Below are positions 16,425 to 26,529 of a stretch of DNA of 59,073 bases, piece after piece. The notes below the pieces were generated by a model. It did no database searches and was not told the DNA's origin. It saw nothing but the letters and a program-made list of their open reading frames with translations. Every line of letters begins with the position of its first letter. The first letter of the stretch is position 1. Where the stretch lies: contig JAIESR010000025.1 in the NCBI GenBank assembly GCA_019745775.1, positions 1-59,073 on the forward strand, read 5' to 3'. The position numbers were made by a program, and so were the translations under genes. The DNA comes from Xanthobacteraceae bacterium (GTDB taxonomy: Bacteria; Pseudomonadota; Alphaproteobacteria; Rhizobiales; Xanthobacteraceae).

Positions 16425-17882
16425 TCAGTCCGCGACCGGTGGCAGCGCCAGCGCGCGGTCGACCATCGCGGTCGCGCGCTTGAAGTCGTAGTTGCGATAG
16501 ACGTTCTGCTTCACCACGAACGACGAGCCGCCGTAGAACTTCTCGTACTGCTGGTGGCGGCTGCCGAACTCGGTGCCCAGGAAATCCCACAACAGCCGCA
16601 CCAGCGCGGTCCGCGCGCGCGCGTCCATGCTGCCCGAGCGCATGTAGCGCTCGATGAACGGCGCGATTTCGGGATTGTCGAAGTCCGCGACCGACGACGG
16701 CAGCGAGATAACCGACGAGGAGACGAGCTCGCGGATCATCTCCAGCATGCGGCCGTTGAATTCGGCCTGCATCGCCATCGCGGAATAGAGCGTCACGCGG
16801 GATGGCCACAGCACGCCGTTGATGATAGGCGCATTGGTCTCATGCGCGAGCAGCATGCCTTCGTAGATGGAGGCGAGCGCCGCCAGCTCGCCCATCGCGA
16901 TCTGGGTCGGGGGCAGGGCGGCGGTGCCGATCATCTCGATCATGCGCTGCGCCAGTCCCATCATGAAGCGGAGCTTGGTGACGTAGCGCACCTGCGCCTG
17001 GTGGTTGCCGTAGATGTGCGACGGCGTCTTGAACCACTGGTCGCGCGTCAGCTCGATATTGCGATAGATGAAGACGTGCTCCCAAGGCACGAGCACATTG
17101 TCGAACACGACATAGCTGTCGGACTCGTCGAAGCGGCTCGACAGCGGGTAGTCGAACGAATTGTCGGCGCGCGTCGCGAACGGCCGCCGCGAAAACAGCT
17201 TTACCCCGGGCGCGCAGATCGGGATCGCGACGCAATTGGCGTAGTTCTCGTCGCCGGGCACCAGGGGGTGAATGCTGCTCAGCTGAACGTAGTCGGAGAA
17301 CACGCCGCCGGTCGCGACCTGCTGGGCGCCCGAGATCACGATGCCGTCGTCGCGCTCCTTGACCACGCCGGCATGGAGCGTCGGATCGCTCTGCTTGTGC
17401 GCGGGCTTGCTGCGGTCGATCTGCGGCGGCACGATCGCGTAGCTGAGGTAGAGGTGTTGGTCGCGCGCGCTCTCGTAGAACGAGACGACGTTGTCGGCGA
17501 ATTTCTGGCCGGCAGCCGCAAAGACCTCCGGCACGGCGGCATAGCCCGTAAAGAATCCCGCCACGTGGTCGGGCGATCGCCCCATGAGGCCGAAGGTCGC
17601 TTCCGCCCACATCTCGGAGAACAGCCGCCGCGCGCGCAGGTCGGCATGCGTTCTGGGGATCTGCCAGGCGCGCAGCACCGGCTCGCCGGTCGTGGGCGAG
17701 GTGAAGGTCATCCGTTCGCGGTTCTCCGGGGCGGCCGCGACGTCGTAGAGCCGCGCCACCGAGCGCGCCGCCTCGCGGAACGCAGGATGCTTGGTGACGT
17801 CGGCGACCTTCTCGCCGTCGACGAAAACCTGCCGCCCGTCATTCAGCGACTTGAGATAATCCGATCCGCTTCGCAAGCCCAA
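16425..17882 (-). CDS. HpaB-family FADH2-dependent monooxygenase (large component)
   Basis: A 485-residue protein of the 4-hydroxyphenylacetate 3-monooxygenase (HpaB) family, using reduced FAD supplied by a separate reductase to hydroxylate phenolic or heteroaromatic rings. Family features run from the N-terminus (SGSDYLKSLNDGRQVFVDGE and DVTKHPAFREAARS) through VISGAQQVATGGVFSDYVQL and FDNVLVPWEHVFIYRN to a helical C-terminus with LLWDFLGTEFGSRHQQYEKF. The start is a TTG at 17882 with AAGGA eight bases upstream; no in-frame ATG precedes it. Relatives also include pyrrole-2-carboxylate and chlorophenol monooxygenases, so the ring type is open. No HpaC-like reductase is in the window. It follows the TctC-type gene by 26 bases. 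Confidence 0.93.
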   Translation of the reverse strand: MGLRSGSDYLKSLNDGRQVFVDGEKVADVTKHPAFREAARSVARLYDVAAAPENRERMTFTSPTTGEPVLRAWQIPRTHADLRARRLFSEMWAEATFGLMGRSPDHVAGFFTGYAAVPEVFAAAGQKFADNVVSFYESARDQHLYLSYAIVPPQIDRSKPAHKQSDPTLHAGVVKERDDGIVISGAQQVATGGVFSDYVQLSSIHPLVPGDENYANCVAIPICAPGVKLFSRRPFATRADNSFDYPLSSRFDESDSYVVFDNVLVPWEHVFIYRNIELTRDQWFKTPSHIYGNHQAQVRYVTKLRFMMGLAQRMIEMIGTAALPPTQIAMGELAALASIYEGMLLAHETNAPIINGVLWPSRVTLYSAMAMQAEFNGRMLEMIRELVSSSVISLPSSVADFDNPEIAPFIERYMRSGSMDARARTALVRLLWDFLGTEFGSRHQQYEKFYGGSSFVVKQNVYRNYDFKRATAMVDRALALPPVAD

Positions 17883-17908
17883 CGCCGTGATCCTTGTTCT
17901 GGTGCCGC

Positions 17909-18916
17909 TTATTGCGCGCTGCTGATCTTCTTGACCAGCTCTACCACGTCAGGCGGCGCGCTGTAGAGCTGCTCGACCAGGGACTGCATCTCCGGTCCGG
18001 GCACCGGCTCGATCTCGAGTTTCTGCCGCGCCGCTTCGGCGCGCAGCTCCGGGTCCTTCATCATGGCCAGGAAAGCCGCGCGCAGTTCATTCACGCGCTC
18101 GGCCGGCAGGCCCGGCGGAGCGACCAGCGGCCAGGCAAGAACCACGTCGGCCGAGAGGAAGTCGATCACGCGTTTGCCGGTCTCGGTCGGCACCAGGTCG
18201 CGGGCGACGGGAACGTTGGGCAGATCGCGGGTCAGCTGCGCCAGCAGCGTCAGCGTGCCGTCATGCAGCCAGCTGGAGGCGCGGTTCACGATGCTGCCGA
18301 CCGACCAACCGCAATAGCCTTCGAGCTCTCCGCGTTCGACCGCGAGCGTAATCTCGCTGCCGCCGGGATAGCCGGAGACGATCTTGAACTTGGTGCCGAG
18401 CAGTTCGTTGAAGGCGCGCGGATGCGTAAGGGTGCGCGAACCGGGACCGGTGGCGCCGACGACGGTCTCGCGCCTGGTCACGTCGGCCATGCTGCGCACC
18501 GGCACCCGGTTCCAGGTGGCGCAGACGATGTTGTCCTTGGTGCGCCCGCCGATCCAGTTGAAGCGGCGTGCGTCGTATTTCGCCTGCGGATTGCCAAGCA
18601 GGGGCTCGAGCACGATGCCGCCGCCGACCACGCCCAGCGTGGTGCCGTCACGCGGCGCGGCGGTGTTGAGATGCAAGGCCGCCACCAGGCTGCCCGAGCC
18701 CGGCATGTTGCGCACGATCACACCCGGATGGCCGGCGAGGTGCTTGCCGAGATGGCGGGCGAACAGCCGCGCAGTTGCATCGTAAGTCCCGCCGGCGCTG
18801 AAGCCGACCACGATGGTGATCTGCTTGCCCTGGAAGAACGGCGTGGTTTCGGCCGGCGCCGCGGCGGGCGCGACCGCGAAGGCCGCCAACGCAAGAAGCC
18901 TGCGAGCAAGCCGCAT
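17909..18916 (-). CDS. TctC/Bug-type periplasmic solute-binding protein, copy 1
   Basis: A 335-residue exported protein of the tripartite tricarboxylate transporter receptor family. A Sec signal is visible (MRLARRLLALAAFAVAPAAA, then PAE), followed by the ligand-loop motifs QITIVVGFSAGGTYD and GVIVRNMPGSGSLVA. The start at 18916 was chosen because it begins with the signal peptide; the frame to 19030 adds 38 basic residues. It belongs to the FYKGK/FFQGK subgroup shared with 21204-22232 and 30073-31095. No TctA or TctB membrane genes are present, so it may serve a transporter elsewhere or act in sensing. It lies inside the catabolic operon, so it probably captures a pathway compound. Confidence 0.9.
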   Translation of the reverse strand: MRLARRLLALAAFAVAPAAAPAETTPFFQGKQITIVVGFSAGGTYDATARLFARHLGKHLAGHPGVIVRNMPGSGSLVAALHLNTAAPRDGTTLGVVGGGIVLEPLLGNPQAKYDARRFNWIGGRTKDNIVCATWNRVPVRSMADVTRRETVVGATGPGSRTLTHPRAFNELLGTKFKIVSGYPGGSEITLAVERGELEGYCGWSVGSIVNRASSWLHDGTLTLLAQLTRDLPNVPVARDLVPTETGKRVIDFLSADVVLAWPLVAPPGLPAERVNELRAAFLAMMKDPELRAEAARQKLEIEPVPGPEMQSLVEQLYSAPPDVVELVKKISSAQ

Positions 18917-18974
18917 CGGTTTCCTCCGACGCCCAGGAAGGTGACGCCCGGGGAGGTCATGCGTGGCGTAGACG

Positions 18975-20063
18975 TCATGCACGGGCGACATGGGCCGGCG
19001 CTTTGTGGGCAATGCCGTCGCGCGCGGCATCGGCGAATTTCGGCATCACCGTCCCGGCGAACATCTCCAGCGACGCAATCGCGCGGTCGGAGCCGTACCA
19101 GGGCGGATAGTGCAGCATGAGCGAATTCGCGCCGATCGAACGCAACTCCTCGATCTTGCCGACCACATGCGCGGGCGCGCCATGCAGGATCACGTCGCGC
19201 TGCAGGCCTTCGTAGTCGCCGCGCCCGGCGGCCACCGTTCCGAGATAGCCGGAGGTATGGCCGGACGAGAAGTGTTTCAGGTGACGCAAGATCACCGGTT
19301 CGCTCTCCTGTCTTGCACGCACGTCGGTTTCGGCGACATAGACGTAGCGCGCGACGTCGACGTGGCCGTAGGCCGGGTTCTTGCGCAGCTCTGCCGGCGT
19401 ATGCGCGAGCTCGGCGCGATAGTGGGCGATCTGCCGGGCGAGGCCGTCGAACGGCGTCCAGGTGGAGAGTAGAAGGCCGAACCCCATGCGCGCCGCGACC
19501 GAAATCGATCGGTCGGTCGCGCCCGCCATGAAGATCGGCGGATGCGGCTCCTGCAGCGCGTGCGGAAACATTTCGTAGGCGCCGTCGACCGTGACCCGGA
19601 AGTTCTTGCCCTTGTGGTCGGCGCGCTTGTTCTTGAGCAAGTCGAGCAGCAGCGGGATCGCTTCTTCCTGGATGTCGCGCCGCGCCTCGAAATCGATCCC
19701 GAAGCCGTCGAACTCATACTTCCGGTAGCCGGAACCCAGGCCCAGCACGAAGCGCCCGCCGCTCAGGACGTCGACAAAGGCCGTGTTCTCGGCCACCCGC
19801 ACCGGATTGGCGAGCGGCAGCGTCACCACCGCGGTGCCGATCTTGATCCGCCTGGTCAGCGCCGCGAGATAGCCGGCATAGACGAAGACATCCGGCATGA
19901 TGCCGTACTCGTCCGAGAAGTGATGCTCGGCGAGCCACGCATAGTCGAAGCCGAGCTGGTCGGCGCGCACGATCTCGCGCGTCACGCGCGCATGCACGTC
20001 GCGTCGCGGGTACGGCTCGACGTCCTCGTTGGCGTGGGAGGTGAACAGGATTCCGAATTCCAT
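18975..20063 (-). CDS. LLM-class flavin-dependent oxidoreductase (luciferase-like)
   Basis: A 362-residue TIM-barrel monooxygenase of the bacterial luciferase-like class, dependent on FMNH2 from a reductase. Typical segments are MEFGILFTSHANED at the N-terminus, WLAEHHFSDEYGIMPD, the barrel strand RIKIGTAVVTLPLANPVRVAE, VLSGGRFVLGLGSGYRKYEFDGFG, and PPIFMAGATDRSI. Members oxidise or cleave many substrates, including pyrimidine rings (RutA), alkanesulfonates and N-heterocycles. It is the first gene of the long minus-strand run and faces the dehydrogenase gene at 20158 across a 94-bp intergenic region that probably carries both promoters. Confidence 0.93.
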   Translation of the reverse strand: MEFGILFTSHANEDVEPYPRRDVHARVTREIVRADQLGFDYAWLAEHHFSDEYGIMPDVFVYAGYLAALTRRIKIGTAVVTLPLANPVRVAENTAFVDVLSGGRFVLGLGSGYRKYEFDGFGIDFEARRDIQEEAIPLLLDLLKNKRADHKGKNFRVTVDGAYEMFPHALQEPHPPIFMAGATDRSISVAARMGFGLLLSTWTPFDGLARQIAHYRAELAHTPAELRKNPAYGHVDVARYVYVAETDVRARQESEPVILRHLKHFSSGHTSGYLGTVAAGRGDYEGLQRDVILHGAPAHVVGKIEELRSIGANSLMLHYPPWYGSDRAIASLEMFAGTVMPKFADAARDGIAHKAPAHVARA

Positions 20064-20157
20064 CTGCGTTGCTTTCCCGGGCTAGCCACGGCGGGCCGCG
20101 TACCTCTACCATCATCACACCCAAAAGCGGCGAATGCCAGCACCGGGAGGGCGCAAG

Positions 20158-21060
20158 GTGGCGAAGCAAACAATCGGGCTCATCGGCGTCGGCCGCATGG
20201 GTAATCCCATGGCGTCGCGGCTGATGGCGGCCGGCCATCCCGTCGTGGCCTACGATATTCAGGGCCAGGCGCTCTCGGCGATCGCGAACAAGGGTGCAGC
20301 GACGGCATCTTCGCCCGCCGACGTCGCCTCGCGGGCGGAAATCGTGATGGCGAGCCTGCCCATGCCGGCGGTGGTCGAGGAGGCCGTGCTCGGCAAAGAC
20401 GGGGTGTCGTCCGGCTCGCGCGTGAAGACGTTCGTCGATCTCTCCACCACCGGGCCACGCGTCGCGAAGTCGGTCGCGGCGGGGCTCGCGGCGCGCGGCA
20501 TCACCGCGATCGACGCACCGGTGTCGGGCGGCGTCGCCGGCGCGGTCAAGGGCACGCTGGCGGTGATGACCTCGGGGCCGCGGGAGGTGTGCGAGGGTCT
20601 GCGGCCGGCGCTGGAAGCGATCGGCAAGTTCTTCTATATCGGCCCCGAGCCGGGCATGGGGCAGATGATGAAGCTCATCAACAATCTCCTGTCCGCCACC
20701 GCGACCGCGGCGACCTCGGAAGCCGTCGTGCTCGGCGTCAAGGCCGGGCTCGATCCATATGTGATGATCGACGTGATCAATGCCGGCAGCGGCCGCAGCA
20801 CCGCAAGCGAAGACAAGTTCCCGCGCGCGATCCTGCCGCGCGCATTCGACTTCGGCTTCGCGATGGCGCTGATGACCAAGGACGTGAAGCTCTGCCTCGA
20901 CGAGGCGGAAGCGCAGGGCGTGCCGATGTGGATCGGCCAGGCCGTCAAGCAGGTCTGGCAATACGGCCTGGCGCAGGGCGGGCAGGAGCAGGATTTCACC
21001 GAGATCATCCGCCACATGGAGAAGTGGTCGAACGTGACCGTCGGCGGCAAGCGAAGTTAG
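20158..21060 (+). CDS. NAD(P)-dependent beta-hydroxyacid dehydrogenase (HIBADH/GarR family)
   Basis: A 300-residue dehydrogenase of the 3-hydroxyisobutyrate/tartronate-semialdehyde reductase family. It shows the N-terminal Rossmann motif GLIGVGRMGNPMA, the substrate-binding DAPVSGGVAGA and the catalytic-lysine segment MMKLINNLL. I chose the GTG at 20158 because GGGAGG lies eight bases before it; the ATG at 20134 would add eight residues and lacks a ribosome-binding site. It is divergent from the LLM gene. A role in reducing a semialdehyde from the neighbouring catabolic route is possible but unproven. Confidence 0.92.
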   Translation: MAKQTIGLIGVGRMGNPMASRLMAAGHPVVAYDIQGQALSAIANKGAATASSPADVASRAEIVMASLPMPAVVEEAVLGKDGVSSGSRVKTFVDLSTTGPRVAKSVAAGLAARGITAIDAPVSGGVAGAVKGTLAVMTSGPREVCEGLRPALEAIGKFFYIGPEPGMGQMMKLINNLLSATATAATSEAVVLGVKAGLDPYVMIDVINAGSGRSTASEDKFPRAILPRAFDFGFAMALMTKDVKLCLDEAEAQGVPMWIGQAVKQVWQYGLAQGGQEQDFTEIIRHMEKWSNVTVGGKRS

Positions 21061-21087
21061 CCTTCTCAGTTGTTTACTCGCTCTCTC

Positions 21088-21171
21088 CCGCTCGTCCCCG
21101 CGCAAGCGGGGACCCAGGAGCCACAAAGAAAGAAAGACTGGATTCCCGCTTACGCGGGAATGAGCGGAGTA
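21088..21171. repeat. REP-type palindrome doublet, family A
   Basis: GCTCGTCCCCGCGCAAGCGGGGACC and GGATTCCCGCTTACGCGGGAATGAGC separated by about 25 bases. It lies between two convergent genes and may serve as a bidirectional transcript end. Confidence 0.85.
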
Positions 21172-21203
21172 AGAGCCGTGCTGTAGGAAATCAGCAGCCG
21201 CCC

Positions 21204-22232
21204 TCACTTCCACTTCAGGATTTGCGCCGTGCGGTCGAGCACCGACTTCGGCGCCGTCGTGACCTGCCGCACCAGCCCGTCGAGCGTCTCGCCCGGCTGC
21301 GCGCGCACGACCATGCCGGTCTTCTCGGTCTCGTTCAGGAATTCAGGGTGCTTCATCACGGCCGCATAGGCCGCGCGCAGCGCGGCGACGCGGTCCTTCG
21401 GCACGCCGGGCGCGACCCAGTGTCCGTAGCCGAGCGCGGTCGGCAGGCTCACGACGCGGATCACGCCCTTGCGGTCTTCATCGTTGACGAGATCGAGCAA
21501 CAGCGGCACCTGCGGCAGGTCGGGCTCTTTCTCGAGGCCGACCTGCACCAGGATGTTGATCTTGTTCTCCTTGATCCAGCTCATATTGGCGGTCTGCACG
21601 CTCGCCCAGCTGTTGCCGCCGCGGCCCATGACCTCGCCGCGCTCCATGGCGAGATGGATCTGCGCCGAGCCGGCATAGCCGGAGATCGGCTTGAACCTGG
21701 TGCCGATCATCTCGTTGATGAGATTCGGGAAGATCACGGAATCGGACGCGGCGCCGACCGCGCCCATCGGCACTTCCTTCTGTTTGGCATCGTCCAGCGT
21801 CTTGATGCCGCTGGTGTGCCACGTGTAAACGAGGCCGTTGGAGTTGGTCATGCTGCCGAGCCACTGCATGCCGGCGGCTTCGAACTTCGCGCCGGCGCCG
21901 CCGAGCATCTGGTACATCGGCATGTTCTGGTTGACGGCGGCGATGACCGTGCCGTCCTGCGGCGATCCCGCATAGACGAAATTCGCGGCGCGCACGCTGC
22001 CGGCGCCTTCCATGTTCTGCACCACGACGTTGGGATGGCCCGGCAAGTGCTTGCCGAGATAGCGGCTGAGCGCGCGGGCATAGAGATCGTAGCCGCCGCC
22101 CACGCCGAAGCCGACGACGATCTGGACGGTCTTGCCTTTGTAGAAATCGGCGACGCCTTGCGCAGGGGCAGGAAGTGTGCCGAGCGCGACGAGGGCGGTC
22201 GCGCAGAAGATCTTCGCGGATACGGAAATCAT
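21204..22232 (-). CDS. TctC/Bug-type periplasmic solute-binding protein, copy 2
   Basis: A 342-residue exported binding protein. Signal peptide about residues 1-27 (MISVSAKIFCATALVALG, cleavage near PAQG-VA). Mature protein starts DFYKGKTVQIVVGFGVGGGYD, followed by HPNVVVQNMEGAGSVRAANFVY, the same subgroup as copies at 17909 and 30073. It stands alone, convergent with the dehydrogenase gene and upstream of nothing on its strand. No permease is nearby. Confidence 0.9.
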   Translation of the reverse strand: MISVSAKIFCATALVALGTLPAPAQGVADFYKGKTVQIVVGFGVGGGYDLYARALSRYLGKHLPGHPNVVVQNMEGAGSVRAANFVYAGSPQDGTVIAAVNQNMPMYQMLGGAGAKFEAAGMQWLGSMTNSNGLVYTWHTSGIKTLDDAKQKEVPMGAVGAASDSVIFPNLINEMIGTRFKPISGYAGSAQIHLAMERGEVMGRGGNSWASVQTANMSWIKENKINILVQVGLEKEPDLPQVPLLLDLVNDEDRKGVIRVVSLPTALGYGHWVAPGVPKDRVAALRAAYAAVMKHPEFLNETEKTGMVVRAQPGETLDGLVRQVTTAPKSVLDRTAQILKWK

Positions 22233-22375
22233 CCGTTGCTCCGTTGTAAAGGCGATGATCCGTCATACCGTAGTGTGCTGCAAGTGCAAGCCGGGGCCGA
22301 TTTTGGGGTCGGCGAGCGACCGCCAACACCAGCTGCCGTCTGACATGCGGGCCCGAACGAACACGCGCCGGCCGA

Positions 22376-25300
22376 TCAGCGTTTGGCGACCAGATATCCG
22401 AAGTAGGTGCTCTCGAATTCGGCTTTGGTCAGGGCGTTGCCACCACGCGGAGTCTTGATGTCCGCGACCTTTATTCCCCAGGTCCAAAGCCTGAAATCGA
22501 CCGTACCGTCGTTCTTCAGTCGGATCGGCGACTTCAGCACGAACCAGTGGGTGTTCGCAGGCCCGCCGCTCCTGGCTTGACCATCACACATCTGCCCACT
22601 GCACGCGATCCACACAAGATCGCTGATCGGATCCAGCTTGGTCGCTTTATCGAAGGCGCGGTCGCCATCGATAGAAACCGAGCGGTATAGGCCGGTGGCC
22701 TCCAACCAGCGCTGCACCTCCCCATCGCTGGAACCTTCGCCCCAGTCATCCGTGTCGGTTCCGTCGTAATCGATCACCCAATTATTGGCGTCACGAAGCG
22801 CGCTCATCATCATCCAGTCGGCGCCCCACTTCGGATCACCGAGGGGATTTCGTATGTTGCTGAAGTTCTGACGCCTGAGGGACTCGCGCGGGATCACCCA
22901 ATCCTCGCCGCGAATTCCGGCGGCACCGCCGTTGTAGAGCTGCGTCGCATATTGCGTGACTGCGAATGGATCCTCCGTCAGCCAGGTGTGGAAGAAGGCG
23001 GCTTCCCCGCACAGACCGTTGGCACCCTGGTTGACCCCGTCCGGATCGTAGATCAGGTCGATCAGGCGATTGGCGACCGGCTTCCGTTCCAGGGTCGGGT
23101 GCCACTTGCCGGGTTGCTTGGAGTCGCCAAAGCGCCTGAGGACCGCCTCGGCGCGCTTGACGGCGTCCAGACGATTGAGCTTCGCGGGGGCGGCCATTGC
23201 ATCCGTCTTGCCGCCGAAGACCGAAGCAAGCGCGTTCGGAATCGACCCGAGCGGGTTGCCAATGGAATCGTTGAATGCGCTCGCTTCGAAACCGCCGCCG
23301 CCACCACCCGATCCTTCGCCACCACCCGAGCCGCCGCCAGAGTCGGGACTGCCGCCCGATGACCCGGGATCGCTCCCGTCGGCGCCGGTGGCCGTGCTGC
23401 CATCCGGCGAGCCGCCCGAAGCCCCGCCGCCCGAGCCGCCCGTCCGCTCGTCCATGTCGCGGCCCTGGTTGATGCGGGCGCCTTCGCCCGATACGCCGCC
23501 TTCCTTCTTGCGGCCGTAACCGGCGTTGATCGCGGTCTTGAGGACATCGGCAGCGACGCCTGCCATCGCAGTCGCATTCCTCCCTGCCTCAGTGGTCGCG
23601 GCGAGCGTGCCGGTCGTGGCGGTACCGGCAAGATCCTGGGTGCCGGCGAGGCCGCTCATGTCGCGGAAATTCATCGCCGCGAGCGCATTCAGGCTCGCGC
23701 TCAGACCGGTCGGATCGGGGAGGTTGGTCGGATTGACGATATTGAGCGTTGCCGGCCCGAGGCGCCCGGGCTCGATCGTTTCGCCGCGCGCGCGGGAATC
23801 CGCGGAAACCGGCGCGAGCTCCGGCGGGGTGAGCGGCGCCGGCGAATCCTGCCAGTTCCAGAAGCGCGTGATGTCGAGCTTCTCGGCCGAATTCGAGCGG
23901 CCGAGCACCGCTTCGGCGAAGACGCCGTCGGTGGGTATCGGCACCATGCGCTGGTCCTTCACCGAACGCGGCGAGAGTTGGCGGTCATCGAGCACGCGCG
24001 ACCAGGACTGGCCGCCACCGGCACCGTCGATCAGGCCGCTCGCCTCGTCGGGTTCGACCGGGGCGCGCAGCACGATGAAATTGCCCGCGACCGAGAGCAC
24101 CTTGGGCTCGACCTGCTCGACGAGCGGACGACCCTGCCAGCGATACTTCGACAGAAGTCCGACGACCTCTGCCGAGCTTAGGGAACGGAACACCTGCGCC
24201 GAATAGTGAGCGCGGTTGGCCGCCAGGTGCGCTTTCAATTCGGCCTTGCGGTCGGCGGTGTCGCTGGTGAAGCGCGCCACCGAGAAGCTCGTCCCGGCGA
24301 GCGAGTCCGGCATGGAGACCGCGATGGCCGGGCTGATGAAGCGGCGCCCCCGGAAGGAGAGATGCAGCCGGACGAGGCCGCGCACGACACCGCCCGCCTG
24401 CTTCTGCACGGCGATATCGGCGATTTCGCCGATGGCGACCGGCGTGGTGAGTTCGATCACCGGCTGGCTCGCCTGGAGCGTGAGGCTCGGCGTGGCGCCG
24501 CCGACCATCGACAGGGTGACGCCGGACGCGGCGATGCCTTCGAGCTGGATCGCGACCAACTCCACCTCGTCCGGATAGAAGAGCGAGCTGCTCCGCGGCC
24601 GGATGATCGGGCGCATGACGATCGAAGAGCCGCGGACGACCGCTTCGTCGCTGGCGAGGAACGCGGTGAGGGAAACCGGAGCGATCTCCGCCAGCGGCGC
24701 GGGTGTCGCGGTCGCCGGCGCCGCCGCGGCGGGTTCAGGTCCGGCCATCGCCGGAGCGCGCGCCATGCGCACCATGCGGCCGCCGAGCAGCAAGGGGTTC
24801 AGGGCGGCGTCGAGCAGTGCCGAACTAAAGCTCTTGGCCGGGCGAATCTCGATCATTTTGGTCGGATCGAGCAGCAGATCGCGGGCGCGGGCCGTGAGCG
24901 CGGCACGGGCGAGGGCGCCGCGATAGGCTTCAATCATGTCGTCGCTGCTGAAATCGGCGAGCGCGATCGGCAGGAACAGGACGCGCTCGGCGGTCTGCAC
25001 TTCGGCCACGACGCGATAAATCTGGACGACTTCATAATATTGGACCGTCAGCGCGTGCATGTGGTTGTAGTTGGCGACAATGCGGGTGCTGACCTGCTGG
25101 TGCTCGCTCTCCGAGACTTCACGAACCGAGGTTGCGCGGCGATTGCGCACGCTGGTGGAATGCTGCTCGGTGCGATCATTGACGTTCTGGGTCATCGAGG
25201 CGGTGACCGATCGTTTGCCGAGCGACCACGAGCTGCTGTTGGCGTCGGTGGTCGTCGAGGCGCCCTGGTAGGACGCGCCGAATGCGCTGCCGAGCAGCGC

Positions 25301-26256
25301 GCCGCCGACCGGGATGACCGCGCTCAATCCCAGGCCGATGCCGCCGGAATCAGAGGACGATTCGACGTGGCTGGTCGATCCGCCGGACTGCATGTCCCTG
25401 GCAACGGAGCTCTGACCTCGCTCAGCGCGCGCTGATGTCCCGTCTGCGACGCGAGCGCCTCGGACTCGCTGACGGACTCGCTCGCCTGCGCCGTGACGCG
25501 GCGCACGAAGTCGACGACCGCAATACGGGTGGCCTCGCCCGGCGCGAGCGCAAGCGAGTGGAGCATCTGACCGAGCGTGATGCCCTGCGCGTACCACGAC
25601 TGGCTGAAGGTGACGAGTGCGCCAACGGCGGGCTTGCTGAAGCCCGTCGCCGCGCCCATCGCGTCCGTGAGCGACAGCGGTCCGGTGAGGTCGACGAGAT
25701 TGGCCTCGCCCTGGCCGCTGTCGAGCATGACCAGGCTCGAATAATAGACCCGCTCCGTGGGATATTCGCCGAAGCGCGGACGCAGCGCCTCGGTCTGGGC
25801 TTCGTCGAGCGTGAGGGCGGTCCCAACCGTGTCGCCGATCATCTCGCGAGCGACGCGCTGCGGCGGCCAGTTGGCGAATTCGGCGACGGTGGAGACGTCG
25901 AGCGCCTGCTTTAGCGTCGTCGCTTCGGCGTTCGTGATGCCGCGCAAGGCTTCCAACGGCAGCTCGCCGATCTCGTCGAGCGTGCCAAAGCTGGTGTTCG
26001 GCTTCAGCCAGTCGCCGGGAGCCATGTCGAACCGGCCCGCAAGCCCGCCGGGGCCGCCGGCGGCGGCTGCCGCGCGCGCCGTCGCGAACAGCGAGGCCGC
26101 ACCGAGATCGAAGATCGTGGTTATGCCGATCGCCTGGAGTGCCGCTCCCGCATCGGCGGAAACGGCAAGAAGCTTGGTGGTCGGCTGTTTCAGAACATCG
26201 CTGAGCTCGAGCTCGGAAGCGTCGGATCGCAGATAGTCAGAGAACCCGGAAGCCAT
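22376..26256 (-). pseudogene. Large multidomain protein with C-terminal papain-like domain, split by one frameshift
   Basis: Two frames join into one protein of about 1293 residues if one missing base is supplied near 25413. The start at 26256 (MASGFSDYLRSDAS) has GGGAGG six bases upstream. Residues about 1-200 contain helix-hairpin-helix-like repeats (ITTIFDLGAA; LRGITNAEATTLKQAL; VSTVAEFANW). The frame then breaks after QTGHQRALSEV, resuming at SSVARDMQSGGSTSHVESS. The middle holds a glycine-rich hydrophobic stretch and a polar segment (NYNHMHALTVQYYEVVQIY). A Gly/Ser/Asp-rich linker (about 930-995) leads to a C-terminal domain with NQGANGLCGEAAFF: Gln about 1077 and Cys about 1083, then His about 1237 (NTHWFVLKS) and Asp about 1254 (VDFRLWTWG). 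That is the Gln-Cys-His-Asn/Asp order and spacing of papain-type peptidases. No signal peptide. I do not recognise the family; a polymorphic-toxin-like effector is one possibility. It is scored as a pseudogene only because of the frameshift, which could be an assembly error. Confidence 0.72.
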
Positions 26257-26529
26257 AACGATCCTCCCGTCGGCTGCTCCAGTTTCCTGGCAAGTAGGGC
26301 GTTTGATAAATTCAAATCGACATTTCACGGCATGACGCTCGCCGTAAATCATCCGGAAGTCCCGCACCTCTCCCGGCTCAGTTCGGCACCGTGCGAATCT
26401 GAGCGCGCTTCGGCCGGCTGAGCGAATGTCAAACGAACAACCCAACGCTTTTGGAAAATCCGATCGACGCGACGGCCGACCGGCGGTGAACATGAGGGCA
26501 CGGAGGCCGCGCGTTGTCGTGCGCGTCCC

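Noticed and set aside
25395-25435. Programmed ribosomal frameshift in the large protein gene
   Set aside because: No slippery heptamer or downstream structure is evident around the junction; a sequence error or mutation explains it better.
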